Source of the DNA: Dreissena polymorpha
Lineage: Eukaryota; Mollusca; Bivalvia; Myida; Dreissenidae
DNA: 64,000 nt
Reading direction: 5' to 3'
Assembly: GCF_020536995.1 (NCBI RefSeq)
Contig: NC_068357.1
Coordinates: 63,536,721-63,600,720, forward strand
In this document: in pieces, positions 11,301-32,200 of the stretch
How positions within the stretch are numbered: position 1 is the stretch's first letter
How the letters are laid out: every line of letters starts with the position of its first letter
The notes under the pieces: model-generated
The model's input: only the letters and a program-made list of their open reading frames with translations
Databases searched by the model: none
What the model was told of the DNA's origin: nothing
Made by a program: the position numbers and the translations under genes

Positions 11301-13212
11301 TCATGGTGAGCTTTTGTGTTCGCCTTTTGTCCGTCGTGTGTTGTGCGGTGTCAACAGTTGCCTTGTTAAAACTTTAGAGGCCACATTTATTGTCCAATCT
11401 TCATCAAATTTGGTCAGAAGATTGTTCTCAATAATATCTTGGATGAGTTCGAAAATGGTTACGGTTTCTTGAAAATCATGGCTGCCAAGGGGCGTGGCAT
11501 TTTTCCTTATATGGCTATATATTGCTATAGTAAAATCTTGTTAACACTCTAGAGGCCACCTTTATTGTCCGATCTTTGTGAAATTTGGTCAGAAGATTCA
11601 TCCTAATAATATCTTGGAAAAGTTCAAAAATGATGCCGGTTGGTTAAAAAACATGGCCGCCAGGGGGCTTGTCATTTTTCCTGATATGGCTATTGTAAAA
11701 CCTTGTTAACACATAAGAGGCCACATTTATTTTCCGATCTAAATGAAACTTGGTCAGACGATTTGTCCCAATGATATCTTGGATTAGTTGGAAAATGGTT
11801 CTGGTTGGTGGAAAAACATGGCCTCCAAGGGGGCATGGCATTTTTAACCAGGTTTTCTGAAGGACAAAACTGGTTATTAGATTTGCGAATGTCGGGCGGA
11901 ACAAGCTTGTCCGGGCCATAACAATGTCGTTCATTATGAGATTTTAAAATCATTTGTCACATTTCTTCACCATCATTGGACGGTGTGTCGCGCGAAAGAA
12001 TTACGTTGATATCTCCAAGGTCAAGATCACACTTTGAGTTGAAAACCTGGTTTTGTGACAATTTTGTCCCTTGTTCCTTATATAGCTATAGTAAAACCTT
12101 CTTTACACACTAGAAGCCACATTTATTGTCTGATCATCATGAAACTTGGTCAGAAGATTTGTCACTATGATATCTTGGACAAGGTAAGAAATGGTTCCAG
12201 TTGCTATAAAAACATGGCCACCAGGGGGCGGGGCATTTTTCCTTGTATGGCTTCATCAATCTTATGAAACTTTGTCAGAATATTTGTTTAAATGATATCT
12301 TGGATGTGTATGAAAATGGTTCTGGTCTGTTGAAAAACTTGTCTGCCGGTCATGAAAATTGGTAAGAACATTTGTTCTAATGACATCTTGGGCTGCACAG
12401 AACAGGTCAGTTTGTTTGAATCTCAGGTGAGCGAGTTTGGGCCTTTTAGGCCCTTTTGTTGTTGTTTTAAGATTGTCTATGCGTCATAGAACTTGAAGAT
12501 TGCAGAATGGCAGAGTATTTATTTGCCATAACTGGGTACAACAATTACCATAATAAATTTCATATGCCCCCCCCCCCCCCCTTTGCCCACAACATATTAG
12601 AGGGATTCAAAAGCAGGGATGTTTGTGACCTTCACTCAATCCATTTCTGGCTGGCTGTCCGTAGATATAATCTTTTCCAGCAAAGTACTTTTACACGTTT
12701 CAACTTACAATATTCCAACTTGCAAGCATGTTTTGTGTAATATGAAGTTTTGCATGTGAAATTGTTTTTACTGGTATCATACCTTAAAATTGTCCATGTA
12801 CTGACAATTTTTATAACATGCTTGTAACAAGTAGCTACATATTATTACATGCAGTGTCATGTGGTACTGTTCACTACTCTGACAGGATCTAGGGTAAATC
12901 AGATACAAAATGTGCCTCGCTTTGTAAAAGCCCGTCTTAATGCATCTGAGTAAAGTGTCATCCCAGAGAAGACTCTTTCCGCCTTAACTGGATTTTCAAT
13001 AAGAATAGACTTCTTTAAACAAAAAATAACTTTGAAGCGGAAAGTGTATCTCTCATTATCCTGAGCTGACTGCATTAAGCCCCGTTTTTCCAGAGTGAGG
13101 CTCCAATGGCTTATTTTCCCCTGTTCTGTCTATTTCCAGTGGTGGGACTGCCCCGTCCTATGTGTACAGACTGTTGAGTGAGTTCTACCATCCAGATGAC
13201 CATGTCTTATAG
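2353..13212 (+). CDS. EIF2B2: Translation initiation factor eIF2B subunit beta (C-terminal exons)
   Basis: eIF2B is the cytosolic guanine nucleotide exchange factor for eIF2; beta belongs to its alpha/beta/delta regulatory core. Seven exons with AG/GT borders join in one phase: 2353-2449, 2886-2948, 3717-3850, 5237-5297, 8566-8625, 11030-11166 and 13140-13212 (TAG stop). They give about 207 residues against ~351 for the human protein, so the N-terminal exons lie before the window. Recognisable stretches are [64 protein letters not shown] and the C-terminus [15 protein letters not shown]. This is the Rossmann-like C-terminal domain of the IF-2B family. Introns hold a tRNA-bearing element, a Harbinger-like transposon, a 42-bp minisatellite and an AGCTCACC-headed repeat. 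A weak copy of the first visible splice acceptor lies 89 bp upstream, at about 2248-2280. Confidence 0.96.
4063..4945. mobile_element. TTAA-flanked non-autonomous element carrying a tRNA-Ser-like gene
   Basis: The inverted ends GGTAGCGCACCCGTAATG (from 4063) and CATTACAGGTGCCCTACC (to 4945) differ at two positions and are flanked by TTAA at 4059-4062 and 4946-4949. TTAA duplication is typical of piggyBac and Kolobok families. The 0.88-kb body has no transposase frame. A tRNA-like sequence lies 99 bp inside the left end. Confidence 0.7.
4162..4243 (+). tRNA. tRNA-Ser(AGA)-like gene or pseudogene inside a TTAA element
   Basis: This 82-nt sequence has an A box (TGGCCGAGTGG), an anticodon loop CTAGAAA with AGA at 4195-4197, a long serine-type variable arm and a B box (GGTTCAAATCC). 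A T-run follows at 4262-4265. The acceptor stem pairs poorly, with three mismatches of seven against the expected 3' strand, and the anticodon stem has one mismatch. It is therefore probably a decayed tRNA or the head of a tRNA-derived element. Confidence 0.7.
5548..7912 (+). mobile_element. PIF/Harbinger-like DNA transposon, ~2.4 kb
   Basis: The ends are inverted: TTCACACCAACGGCG at the left, CGCCGTTGATGTGAA at the right. They frame a DDE nuclease frame in an EIF2B2 intron. About 300-450 bp inside each end is packed with short imperfect repeats of the type ACGCTTTGAT or GCTCTGATACG, mostly in one orientation at the left and largely inverted at the right. No clean target duplication could be set. 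Confidence 0.8.
6106..7416 (+). pseudogene. HARBI1/ALP1-like DDE transposase, broken by two frameshifts
   Basis: Read along the DNA the family pattern is nearly complete: an N-terminal part with [15 protein letters not shown], a helical part with [27 protein letters not shown], and the DDE_Tnp_4 nuclease. The nuclease carries LDGKH (first acidic residue), [37 protein letters not shown] (second) and [16 protein letters not shown] (glutamate). These parts lie in frame 1 from 6106, frame 2 from about 6290, and frame 1 again from about 6590 to the stop at 7416, so two frameshifts split the gene. The catalytic residues themselves are kept. The second motif reads CDDDF where relatives often have GDDAF. 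Confidence 0.85.
8648..10814. mobile_element. MITE copy swollen by an internal minisatellite
   Basis: The left arm (GGCTTAATGCATGTG.. AGATTAGCCTGTGCAGTCTGC) and right end (ACACATGCTTTAAGCCCAGT) match the MITE at 17676-17934. The right arm, normally one CTGACTGCACAGGCTAATC..ACACTTTACACACATG segment, is repeated about 45 times. The whole lies in the EIF2B2 intron between the fifth and sixth visible exons. Confidence 0.7.
8825..10795 (+). repeat. 42-bp minisatellite, about 45 copies
   Basis: The unit reads ACACATGCTGACTGCACAGG then CTAATCCTGGATGACACTTT and AC. Variants are CCTGG/CATGG and GACACTTT/GACTCTTT. Between about 9880 and 10440 these two variants largely alternate, giving an 84-bp higher-order unit. 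Because 42 is divisible by three, long open frames appear on the minus strand; they are by-products of the period. Confidence 0.95.
11279..12458 (+). repeat. AGCTCACC hairpin-headed repeat with ~180-bp tandem core
   Basis: It opens with a long hairpin (AGCTCACCTGAGCAC loop TGTGCTCATGGTGAGCT, 11279-11312) and a TTGTCCGTCGTG run. The core units contain GAGGCCACATTTATTG, GAAACTTGGTCAGAAG, AAAACATGGCCGCCAGGG and TATATGGCTAT. It closes with CTCAGGTGAGC and GGGCCTTTTAGGCCC. A second repeat with its own AACCAGG hairpin is inserted at about 11847-12060. The whole lies in the last EIF2B2 intron. Confidence 0.75.
12913..13103. mobile_element. MITE of the GCATTAAGCCCC family, shortened copy
   Basis: The outer ends are GCCTCGCTTTGTAAAAG and TTTTTCCAGAGTGAGGC. 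Internal parts (TTTCCGCCTTAACTGGATTT and GCGGAAAGTGT) match the family copy at 17676-17934. It ends 37 bp before the last EIF2B2 exon. Confidence 0.7.
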
Positions 13213-14061
13213 CACGCCCTGGACACTACCTTGTGATCATGTGCTGTTACAGAAATCATGTTAAATTAAACCTGTGTTGTTTATCCATGCCATGGCTTTG
13301 TTTTTGTTTATTTGTTTCCTGTAAGTGCCTGCTCCCATAGCTTGGTTGTGGAAATGAGCTTAAATTTACAAAATATGAGCCTTGCTCTGTGAAAAGGTGG
13401 TTTAAAGCCTGTGCATAAAGTGTCATCCCAGATTTTGCACACATGCATTAAACCCCCTTTTCACACAGCGAGGCTATTACATAATACCCGTTAATATAGA
13501 TTACTGGTAGTTATGCTTAGTCAATAAGGCTTGAAAGTCAAGTCTGCATACCCATATATCTAGATTGTAAGTGTGCTAAACTTCTGGAACACTTGTTATA
13601 GATCACAAACAAGAACAGCAACTGACAAGAACATACAGAAATTTTGCAAAATTGTAGCATTTCTTTTGTAAAATGAACCAAATATTTCTCAGTTGGCAAT
13701 TAAAAAGAGACCTCAATGATGTAAATTGTTGAACTTTTAGGGATGCAGTGAAGTTGTATATATATTATTTATAAGCAACTACATTTAGTTGTTTATGAAA
13801 AGTAACGGGTGCTTTTATTTGCAAAGGTTATAACCCTTTGACTTAAAATGGTATTTAAAATATCTTTATATACTTGAATATTTGAATGGGTGCAGTTGTT
13901 AACAAGTTATATTGCAAAGATTTCTAATGATCTGCATTTAAATTATCTTAAAAAACGTTGCTTTAACACCCTTGATGTTTGGGCATTTTATCATTGTCAG
14001 GTAGAAGTTGTAAAAAGAATTCTTGAGCTTTGGATCCTTATTGTTGAGGCCAGTAAAAGGT
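13213..14061 (+). other. EIF2B2 3' untranslated region and downstream DNA
   Basis: No coding signal was found after the stop. A 99-bp near-palindrome at 13377-13475 (GCCTTGCTCTGTGAAAAGG .. CCTTTTCACACAGCGAGGC) is an internally deleted copy of the GCATTAAGCCCC MITE. Confidence 0.6.
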
Positions 14062-14065
14062 TTAA

Positions 14066-14294
14066 CCCTTTCCTACTCAGATGCAAAGTAAAAATGTGCA
14101 AACAGCATAAAACCAGAACAGCCTGCGAGTAACTCGCAGTCTGTTCAGGTTTTATGCTGTTTGCTGCTCATCAGTATCTAAGGTTTGGAGATGAAGCCTT
14201 AAAATCTTGAATCAAGTAAGAAAGGTCTTCAATTAAATTTAACTTTCTTAGGGACTACAAATGCGTCAAAATACATATCTTAAGTGGTTAAGGG
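14066..14294. mobile_element. TTAA-flanked MITE with a 67-bp internal hairpin
   Basis: The ends CCCTTTCCTACT and AGTGGTTAAGGG are flanked by TTAA (14062-14065 and 14295-14298). The hairpin at 14098-14164 begins GCAAACAGCATAAAACC and ends GGTTTTATGCTGTTTGC, with few mismatches in the stem. The right half carries GGGACTACAAATGCGTC, also found at 46384-46581. Confidence 0.7.
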
Positions 14295-14299
14295 TTAAA

Positions 14300-17200
14300 G
14301 GCATTGCACTGGTTAGTCTGTATATATACTGGGGAATCTCCACTGGAAAGAAGGCCTTTGTTATTGAACACCACACAATCGTAAAAGGTAATTATATTAG
14401 CTTTATTGAAACCCATAGAACACATTTTGTTGTGATTGTATTATATTTTGTGGGAGAACAGGCTGGCAATTATACTCCTAAATATTGGTGAGGGGATAAT
14501 TGTAATTGTGGCAAAACAAAGACCACCTGCATGTCACTGTTATAATAAACCGTTTTCTCATTGGTTGAATTTCCCTGCCGATTTGGACTATAACTTGTGC
14601 AATGTCTCATCAATTATTCACAAGTATCAACATTTTGCTACGATTATCTGCCATGGTGGATCAAGAAGTATAGCAAATTTGAGTAAATGTGGGTCCTGAT
14701 AATGTTCTTGTAGAATAAGACATTGTATTGGACACTTGGAACTACAGGAAAATATACAAAAAGAACACAAGTATTGTTAAATTTATATTTATTTTTGTAT
14801 TCAAAAGTAGAAAACTTCGACAACGATGTACATCTATGGTAGAAATGGAATGTCTAGGGTTAATGGACAGAAAAGAAAGAAAAGAGGTTATAAAATAGCA
14901 GTTATGTATGTACTTTGTACAGAAAAGGTCTATATTTAAAAAATGGTTATAAAGTTAAAAGCTTAAAGATTGTTTTTCCATTTAAATGATATAATGCACT
15001 TCAAAACTTAAGTTATGGAATTATTCCTGTTAGAAATGTTTTTATCTGAGCAATTATTATTACAGCTAAATTATATCATGGTTGTTAAATAAAGTATGAT
15101 CAGTATGGAGGTAATTTGTATGGATTTGAAACGAATATTGTGATTGTTTAGAGTGATGATGAATATGAATACCGATTGATTAATGCTTTCTGAACACATC
15201 TTTATTATTTTCAAATGCAGAAAAATGGCTGCTATATGTATGCAACATGTTTAACATTTTCACATGCATTGAGCAATATGTCACATTTAGAAACTACTCT
15301 CACAATAAAAATATGAAACAACTAACAAATCAATTCACAAATTTCAAGAAAATCACTTTCAACATCTATAACACTAATCTATAATTAAAACGGTGTTTCT
15401 ACATATCTATGAAAAATATTTTCACGCAAAACATCAAACATAAATATGGAATTTTAAATTATTATATATATTAATAGTGTATACTATAATTTGTGTAAAT
15501 ACTTTTCAATATCATTCATCAAACATACATTCAGGCTTATTTACAATATAGCACATTTTGTACTTGCATAATTTATACTTCAATAAGTAATAAATTAGGT
15601 GTTTTACTATTTACACAAAACAACAACACAAAGGTAAAGGGGAAGGTGAGAAAAGAAGAGATAGCAATTTAGCTTAAGAGACAAGAAGAACATATTTTCA
15701 CATATACATCTTTAAACTGAATTCAACAAACTGAATTCAACAAGTCTACCGGTACAGAAATAGATCGCTTATTTTTTCTGTTGTTCGTTCAAGAGATTGA
15801 AATTATTTTATGTGATGTGTGTACAGCAAAAATGTACTTTTCTTTGCTGATACAAATACATATCAATGATAATTTAACACAATACTTATTTGGCAAATAA
15901 TTAGATTTGAGTGCTTTTAAGATTAAATTCTCACGTGACAATATCCCTTAATGATTACACAATGAATGAATAAGAGTTAGCATTCATATTGAACAAGAAA
16001 GGTTTTTTAATAAAAAATATGTGCATAAGTGGCTGATAACTCCAAATAACAATTTTATAGTAAAAACAATTGGTAAATTTTACACTAACAACAAATTTCA
16101 ACCTTTAATCAATTACCTAACAAACAAACTTAACTACGACAATATAAAACTGCTAATTAATATATTAATATATTTCCATCACGTAATGATAAACAAAAAT
16201 TGTTTACAATACTAACAGCCTTTATTAATAATGATATTTTTTTAATGAAATAATACAATCTAAGCTTTGTTACTTATAGGCATAGCAAAAAAAAGATGTG
16301 AAAGAAATAGAAATAATCTACTAAGCAAGAACAAATCTACAGATAACGCATGTATTTAATTATTCCACCCTATGAATTTTGCAGAAAAACACGCAGACAT
16401 TAACACAACAATCTCTGGCAGTCAAAACTGGTTGTGAGTACTCGGTCTTTAAGAAATGTTCCGTGTCATATATCATATAATACTGGATGGAACTAAATAT
16501 TCTCACATGATCTAACTAAACATTACTTAAAGCAAAAAAAGCTCAACATTTTTCAATTTCAATTAATATAATTTTTGTATAAATATTTATTCTTTTTATA
16601 TATTTTTTTATGATTTTATTTGAACAAAAACTTGAGTTACTCAATAAGCATTTACGTATGCATGTCTTTATTTTAGCTGCATTGGATGACAACAGAACAT
16701 TTCTAGACAAGTACATTAAACAATTATTAAAATCTAAACAAAACATATAATGGCAGTGATAAATAATAATTGTAATTGTAATAAAAGTTTAAGCCAAAAC
16801 TCATTGTTTCTATCAATCAAAATAAGCTTTAACGTTTTCTTAATGTAATTGGATTAAATAAATACAAATAAATAAATATTTTCAATACATAAATTAAATA
16901 AATTTGGAAACATTTATTTTCGAATGTTTAAAAAAGTATTTTACACAACATTCATCAAATCAGAATCAACATGTTTGTTCATAAGTTACACATTAATTTA
17001 TTTGTAAATAAATAATAAAGTTATATATTTGATAAATACCGGTATTTATACTTACAATGAGTACATAAAAATGAATAAATACCTATGTAAAAATTAGTCA
17101 TACAAGGACAATACTTTGAAATAAATTACTAGTAATGTACAAAAGGATGAAACTATTACAGATAAATAACTGCAATATATGGATTGATTGGACGGAAAAT

Positions 17201-17675
17201 AATAAAAAAACATTGTTAACTTAAGACTACAGAAAATGAAACAAATGTATTCTTCATGAACAATACCTGATTCATAACTATGGCTTTGTTATAAGCAAAC
17301 TTAAATTTCATTAAAAAAGAAGAAATAACACTTCTATATACACAACCAAAGAACTTTGGTTAAATTATTAATTGTTTCTATGTTAGGTTGTAAAATCTAT
17401 GTTAACAATTCGACTGAGAGTTATGCAACTGCAATCTATACTTGTGGCCTAATTCATAACTATTTCCATAAAATCAAAATTATGTTCAGATTCAGATTAT
17501 AAACTTATCTTTAACTACCATTACATTCTTAATCAATGTAATTGGTAATGTTTTACACATTAATGCACAATATGTTTAATATATAAAATCTTGTCAATAC
17601 CAAATATGCAAACTGTCTATTTTGTAGGGGCATGTTTAAAAGAACTTTAATTCAGTATTGAAAAAACAAAATGAG
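14300..17675. other. AT-rich stretch with no gene seen
   Basis: Homopolymer-rich AT DNA with only short spurious frames. An AATAAA at 15088-15093 could serve a long EIF2B2 3' untranslated region. No exon with splice signals and no recognisable protein was found. Confidence 0.6.
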
Positions 17676-17934
17676 CTGCGCTCTGTGAAAAGGGGGTTTA
17701 ATGCATGTGCAAAAATTGACGTCCCAAATTAGCCTGTGCAGTCAACACTGGCTAATCAGGGATAACTATTTCCACCTAAACTGGATTTTCGTGAAGTAGA
17801 GTCTTCCTTGAAATGAAAAATGAAAAAAAAGTGGGAAGTGTCCCTGATTAGCCGGTGCAGACTGCACTGTTAAATCTGGGACGACACTTTACACACATGC
17901 ATTAAGCCCCCTTTTCACAGAGCACATCCAAAAT
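17676..17934. mobile_element. MITE of the GCATTAAGCCCC family, fullest copy
   Basis: The inverted ends are GCTCTGTGAAAAGGGGGTTT and CCCCCTTTTCACAGAGC. Inner inverted arms contain TTAGCCTGTGCAGTCAACAC and TTAGCCGGTGCAGACTGC. The centre holds CTAAACTGGATTTTCGTGAA. No coding capacity. Related copies lie at 8648, 12913, 13377 and 46593. Confidence 0.75.
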
Positions 17935-18628
17935 AGTTCCTTAAAACATAACACAACACATTACACAACAATTAAAAAAAACAACATTTTAAGTAAAAAG
18001 TGAAGCGTGTTTGGTAAAATCTTAAACAAAGGCTTAAAGTTGTTTAAAATACATAAACAAACATTTGTGCACAACATACAAAATCATCTGTAAAGTGATG
18101 TAACTACATTTAACATTCCACACAAAAATCTCAAAATTCTGAACACAAGTTTATAAATATGCAAATTCAGGAACTTTTTATTTAAAAAATGTTGAAATCA
18201 ACATCACACAAAAATGAAATGCACATATGTTTGAACACTTTTCATTTAAAATGAACTTAAAATTATGCTGATTTGGTGATCCAATGAAAGCACCTTTTCA
18301 AATGAAAATAAATGTATTTCTCTTTAAAAAAGTAATGTACCAGTATGATTAACTATTGTTTTTGGTTTTAAGACGAACTTGTTGTCAAAGGTATGATATA
18401 TTCTATCATATCAAATTCATTGAGAAAAGTATTGCCTTTGAAATTCCAGAAATATTTACATGTACATACAATACTTATAATTGAAACTATGCTTGCTAGT
18501 TGACATGCCATGAATAATTCTTTTAAATAATATATGCCATAGAAAAGATATATCAAAACGACAACTGCAATTCTTAAAGATAAAATAATAGTAATGATAC
18601 AATGTGATTGGTGCCGAAGGAAAGTTTC

Positions 18629-28817
<10,189 letters not shown>

Positions 28818-29296
28818 GACAGCGTGATAATATTTACATTGGGAATTTACTCGTCAAGCCTATACATGTACACTGCTCTATAATTAGATTGGGAAATCTT
28901 GGGAACAGGTGCGTGTTCTATAATTAGCCTTCTGCGCATTGATGGAAATCAGCTATTTGTTGCAATTATTGTGGTTTAAATACTATACAAAACTTTTTCA
29001 GGCTTACGTTTGGTACTTATATAGATATTTTGTGTACGACCTTTAAGTAAAAGTCTGCCTAAATCAGGAAAAAATCGGCGAAGGTCATGGGCAAAACCCG
29101 CCGGTTACCCGTATTTGGGCATGCAAACACCATTCGGATTGTTTCGGAATCATTGTAGTCGTGCAATAACATCAAGGTAAATCCAACTGATCAGGTCACG
29201 TGCTCTATTCCGTTCCACAGCAAGGGACTCCATATTGGTGAGACTAAAATTTATAAGGCCGTAATATCCATTGACATCCTCTAAGAAAGAGGAACA
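28818..29296. promoter_or_regulatory. Shared 479-bp region between ZNF367 and SERBP1 starts
   Basis: It separates the two divergent start codons, so it must hold both 5' untranslated regions and probably a bidirectional promoter. Visible sites are an E-box CACGTG (29197-29202), an inverted CCAAT (ATTGG, about 29235) and an AT-rich TTTATAAGG about 45 bp before the SERBP1 start. No repeat has landed here, unlike nearly all surrounding DNA. Confidence 0.6.
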
Positions 29297-32200
29297 ATGG
29301 AGAGTGTATACGGCATAAACGTTAAAAACAAATTTGACCTTTTTGGTGACGAGGATGTTGATCCTCTAGAAATTATTGCTCAGGCAGAAAATGCCAAGAA
29401 AAATGAGCAGGACAAGAAGAAAAAGGATGACAAGGGAAAGAAAACTAAAGCTGCCAAAAAGCAGGTTTTAAAGACAGAAGACAAGAATAAACCCGCTGAA
29501 GTAATAAAGCCAGAAAAGGAAGGTATGCTTTTATTTCCGTCGCTTATTTGCATGTCGATTGCGTGTTTTTTTCTTACCGAAATTGTTTGACTTCTGTCGG
29601 CAGTCAGCACGTGTGTTTTGTCAACATGTTTCCAGGTTGTGTCTGTAAATGATATGATTGCAAAGATTTCTAGACTCTAGACGTCATGTTTGATATTGTA
29701 TTGACGTATCTTAGAAGTATTTTAATTGGGACACTTTTTATTTGGTTAGTTTTAGGAATTTAAAATGTCGAGCCACCATGAATTTGTTAGTATTACATAT
29801 CATTCATCATAATGATAAACGAGCAACATTCCCTCCAGTTCCTGGGAATGCAACTAGTAACAACATTTTTAATGTGAACTATTTCACCTGAATTCCAGAC
29901 AGCATTTACAAGCTAAAATGAGCAACATCAACTATTTTTGGCATAAATAAACAATTAGTTGCAATAATATAACTCCCAGCTATTGACCCTCCGGGTCGCT
30001 GGGAGTTGCAACTGATTACAGGTTTATTCATGATAAGATGCCACCCAGAATATAGGCTGTGCTTTAATCAGAAATATTAGCCACATAAACCATTTTCTGG
30101 CATAAACAAACACAAATAGATCGTAAATATATTATGCGCATAATGCGCAAGTTAAAACAACTTACTTGATATGGTATGCTCGTTTAATATTTATATTATT
30201 CCAAAGTTTCATACACGTCGACGGTTCATTTAGATGTTTATGTTTTTGCTATGGACAAAGCCGAGTATTCTGACAAATTTCCTAATTCGAAAACAAGCTA
30301 TAGACCACAGGCAGCAGGCAGTATCATAAAAAAATGCCCCCCCCCCCCCCCCGGACCATACCCCCCCCCCCCCCCCCAATTGTAATGTACCAACCATCTC
30401 CGGAACATCTGTAAGATAGATTGAATCTTCAATTAAAAACTTTGGCTTTCAGTTTGTTAACGTTTTTTGTATAAAGTTTTTGTTTTGAGTATTTCTCCAC
30501 AAATTGCTCGCACATTGATTTCGTTGATAACACTTAAACAGGTATTGTGTTTGTTTCGATGTATTAGGTTGCTTGAACTCTATTTCATAGACATACGTGA
30601 TAAATTATTTTTTGACATTAAACAATCGGTTATCAAGAAGAACTTTGGACTGTACGTATGTACTTAAAAACGCACAGAGCATTCAGGAAGAACTAAATAA
30701 ACAATCGGATCATAAATACAGCACTAATGCGTAAATTAAAACAACTTGATATTACATGCTCGCCGAATAATGATTTTAATAAAAGTTCAATGGTTCACGA
30801 GAATGTATGGAAATGGCCAATGCAGAGAATTCCGGATTCGAAAATAAGCTAATTTATACAACGAATTTCCGGAATCCTCTGCAGGATCTTGTAGCTATCC
30901 CCATAACCTCCGTTAGAAAGATTGAATCGTAATTTCTGAATTTTGGCTTTCAGTGAGAACGTTTTTTGTCTCCTACCGGTGAAACCGGAGGGACTTATGG
31001 TTTGTGCTCCGTCAGTCAGTCTGTCTGTCTGTCACACTTTTCTGGATCCTGAGATAACTAAAAGTTCTTCATATTTTTTCATGAAACTTGAAACATGGAT
31101 AGATGGCAGGGCCCTCAATCTGTTAAATTCACGGTTGAAATTCGGACGCATTCCCCCACCTGAAAAGTATAATTTTTTCCCCTTTTTGGGGAAAAAATTC
31201 CCCCTAAAAATTTTTTTTTTTTTTTTTTTTAATAGATAGATCATAGATGTGTCTCATGATTATTATATCTCAGTTCTATTTTAATCTAATCTTGTCAAAC
31301 ATACTTAATTATGAAAAAAAGCAATGAATATAGTGCAAACATGTACAAATGTAATAATTAGAGAGTAAGTAAAAAATCCCCCAAAAAGGGAAACGCTGCG
31401 AAAATTCCCCCTGCTATGGGTAGCGACCTGCTTCCCCTAAAATGGATTGAGGGCCCTGGATGGCAATATGGAAATTATGCATGTCATTTCATTTTGTTCC
31501 TATGTCAAGAATTCTGATTGCTATGGCAACAAATATATAAAAAATAATAAAACAATTCTGACAATGGTGGAGTTTCACTGGTAGGGGACAATATTGCTTG
31601 GCAATCTCTTGTTTTTATCTACTTTTTGTTTTGAGCATTTATCCAAACAAACTTGCAAATGGATGTCGATAGTAACAGTGTAACTGACTAGTGTTACCTT
31701 CAGAAAAAGTAAGTGCCGCTCCACGACAAAATGAACGGCCAAGAAGTGCTCGGCCACCAAGGGAGGAAAACAGGCCACCAAGACGGCGGGATGAGAACTA
31801 TAATCCAGACAGGTACAGTTTGATTAGTTTTATAGATTAGATTGAGACTGATAAAACAACATAGATTGAGACCGATAAAACAACAATTTATGAACTGTTG
31901 TTTCTAAGAATAGAAATGCTGTCAGATTGTTAAGAATACTTTGTTTACATTTCCTTTACAATACTGACCACCTTGTCAAGCAAAACAATTTAAAAATAAA
32001 ATACTTAAAAATTAAGGAATGCGTTTTTTTGGTGCAAATCATGTGTGGTTTTCTACAAAGAATGGCAGATATGGCCGATCAAAGTTGCGATTTGTAACTT
32101 GCTCATAGTAACAATAGTTACTGATAGCCAAGGATCAATGTGTGGGATACATTTCCAGCGATTTTTTCCTTCTTTATTAAGTACCTGCAAAACGTGCTTT

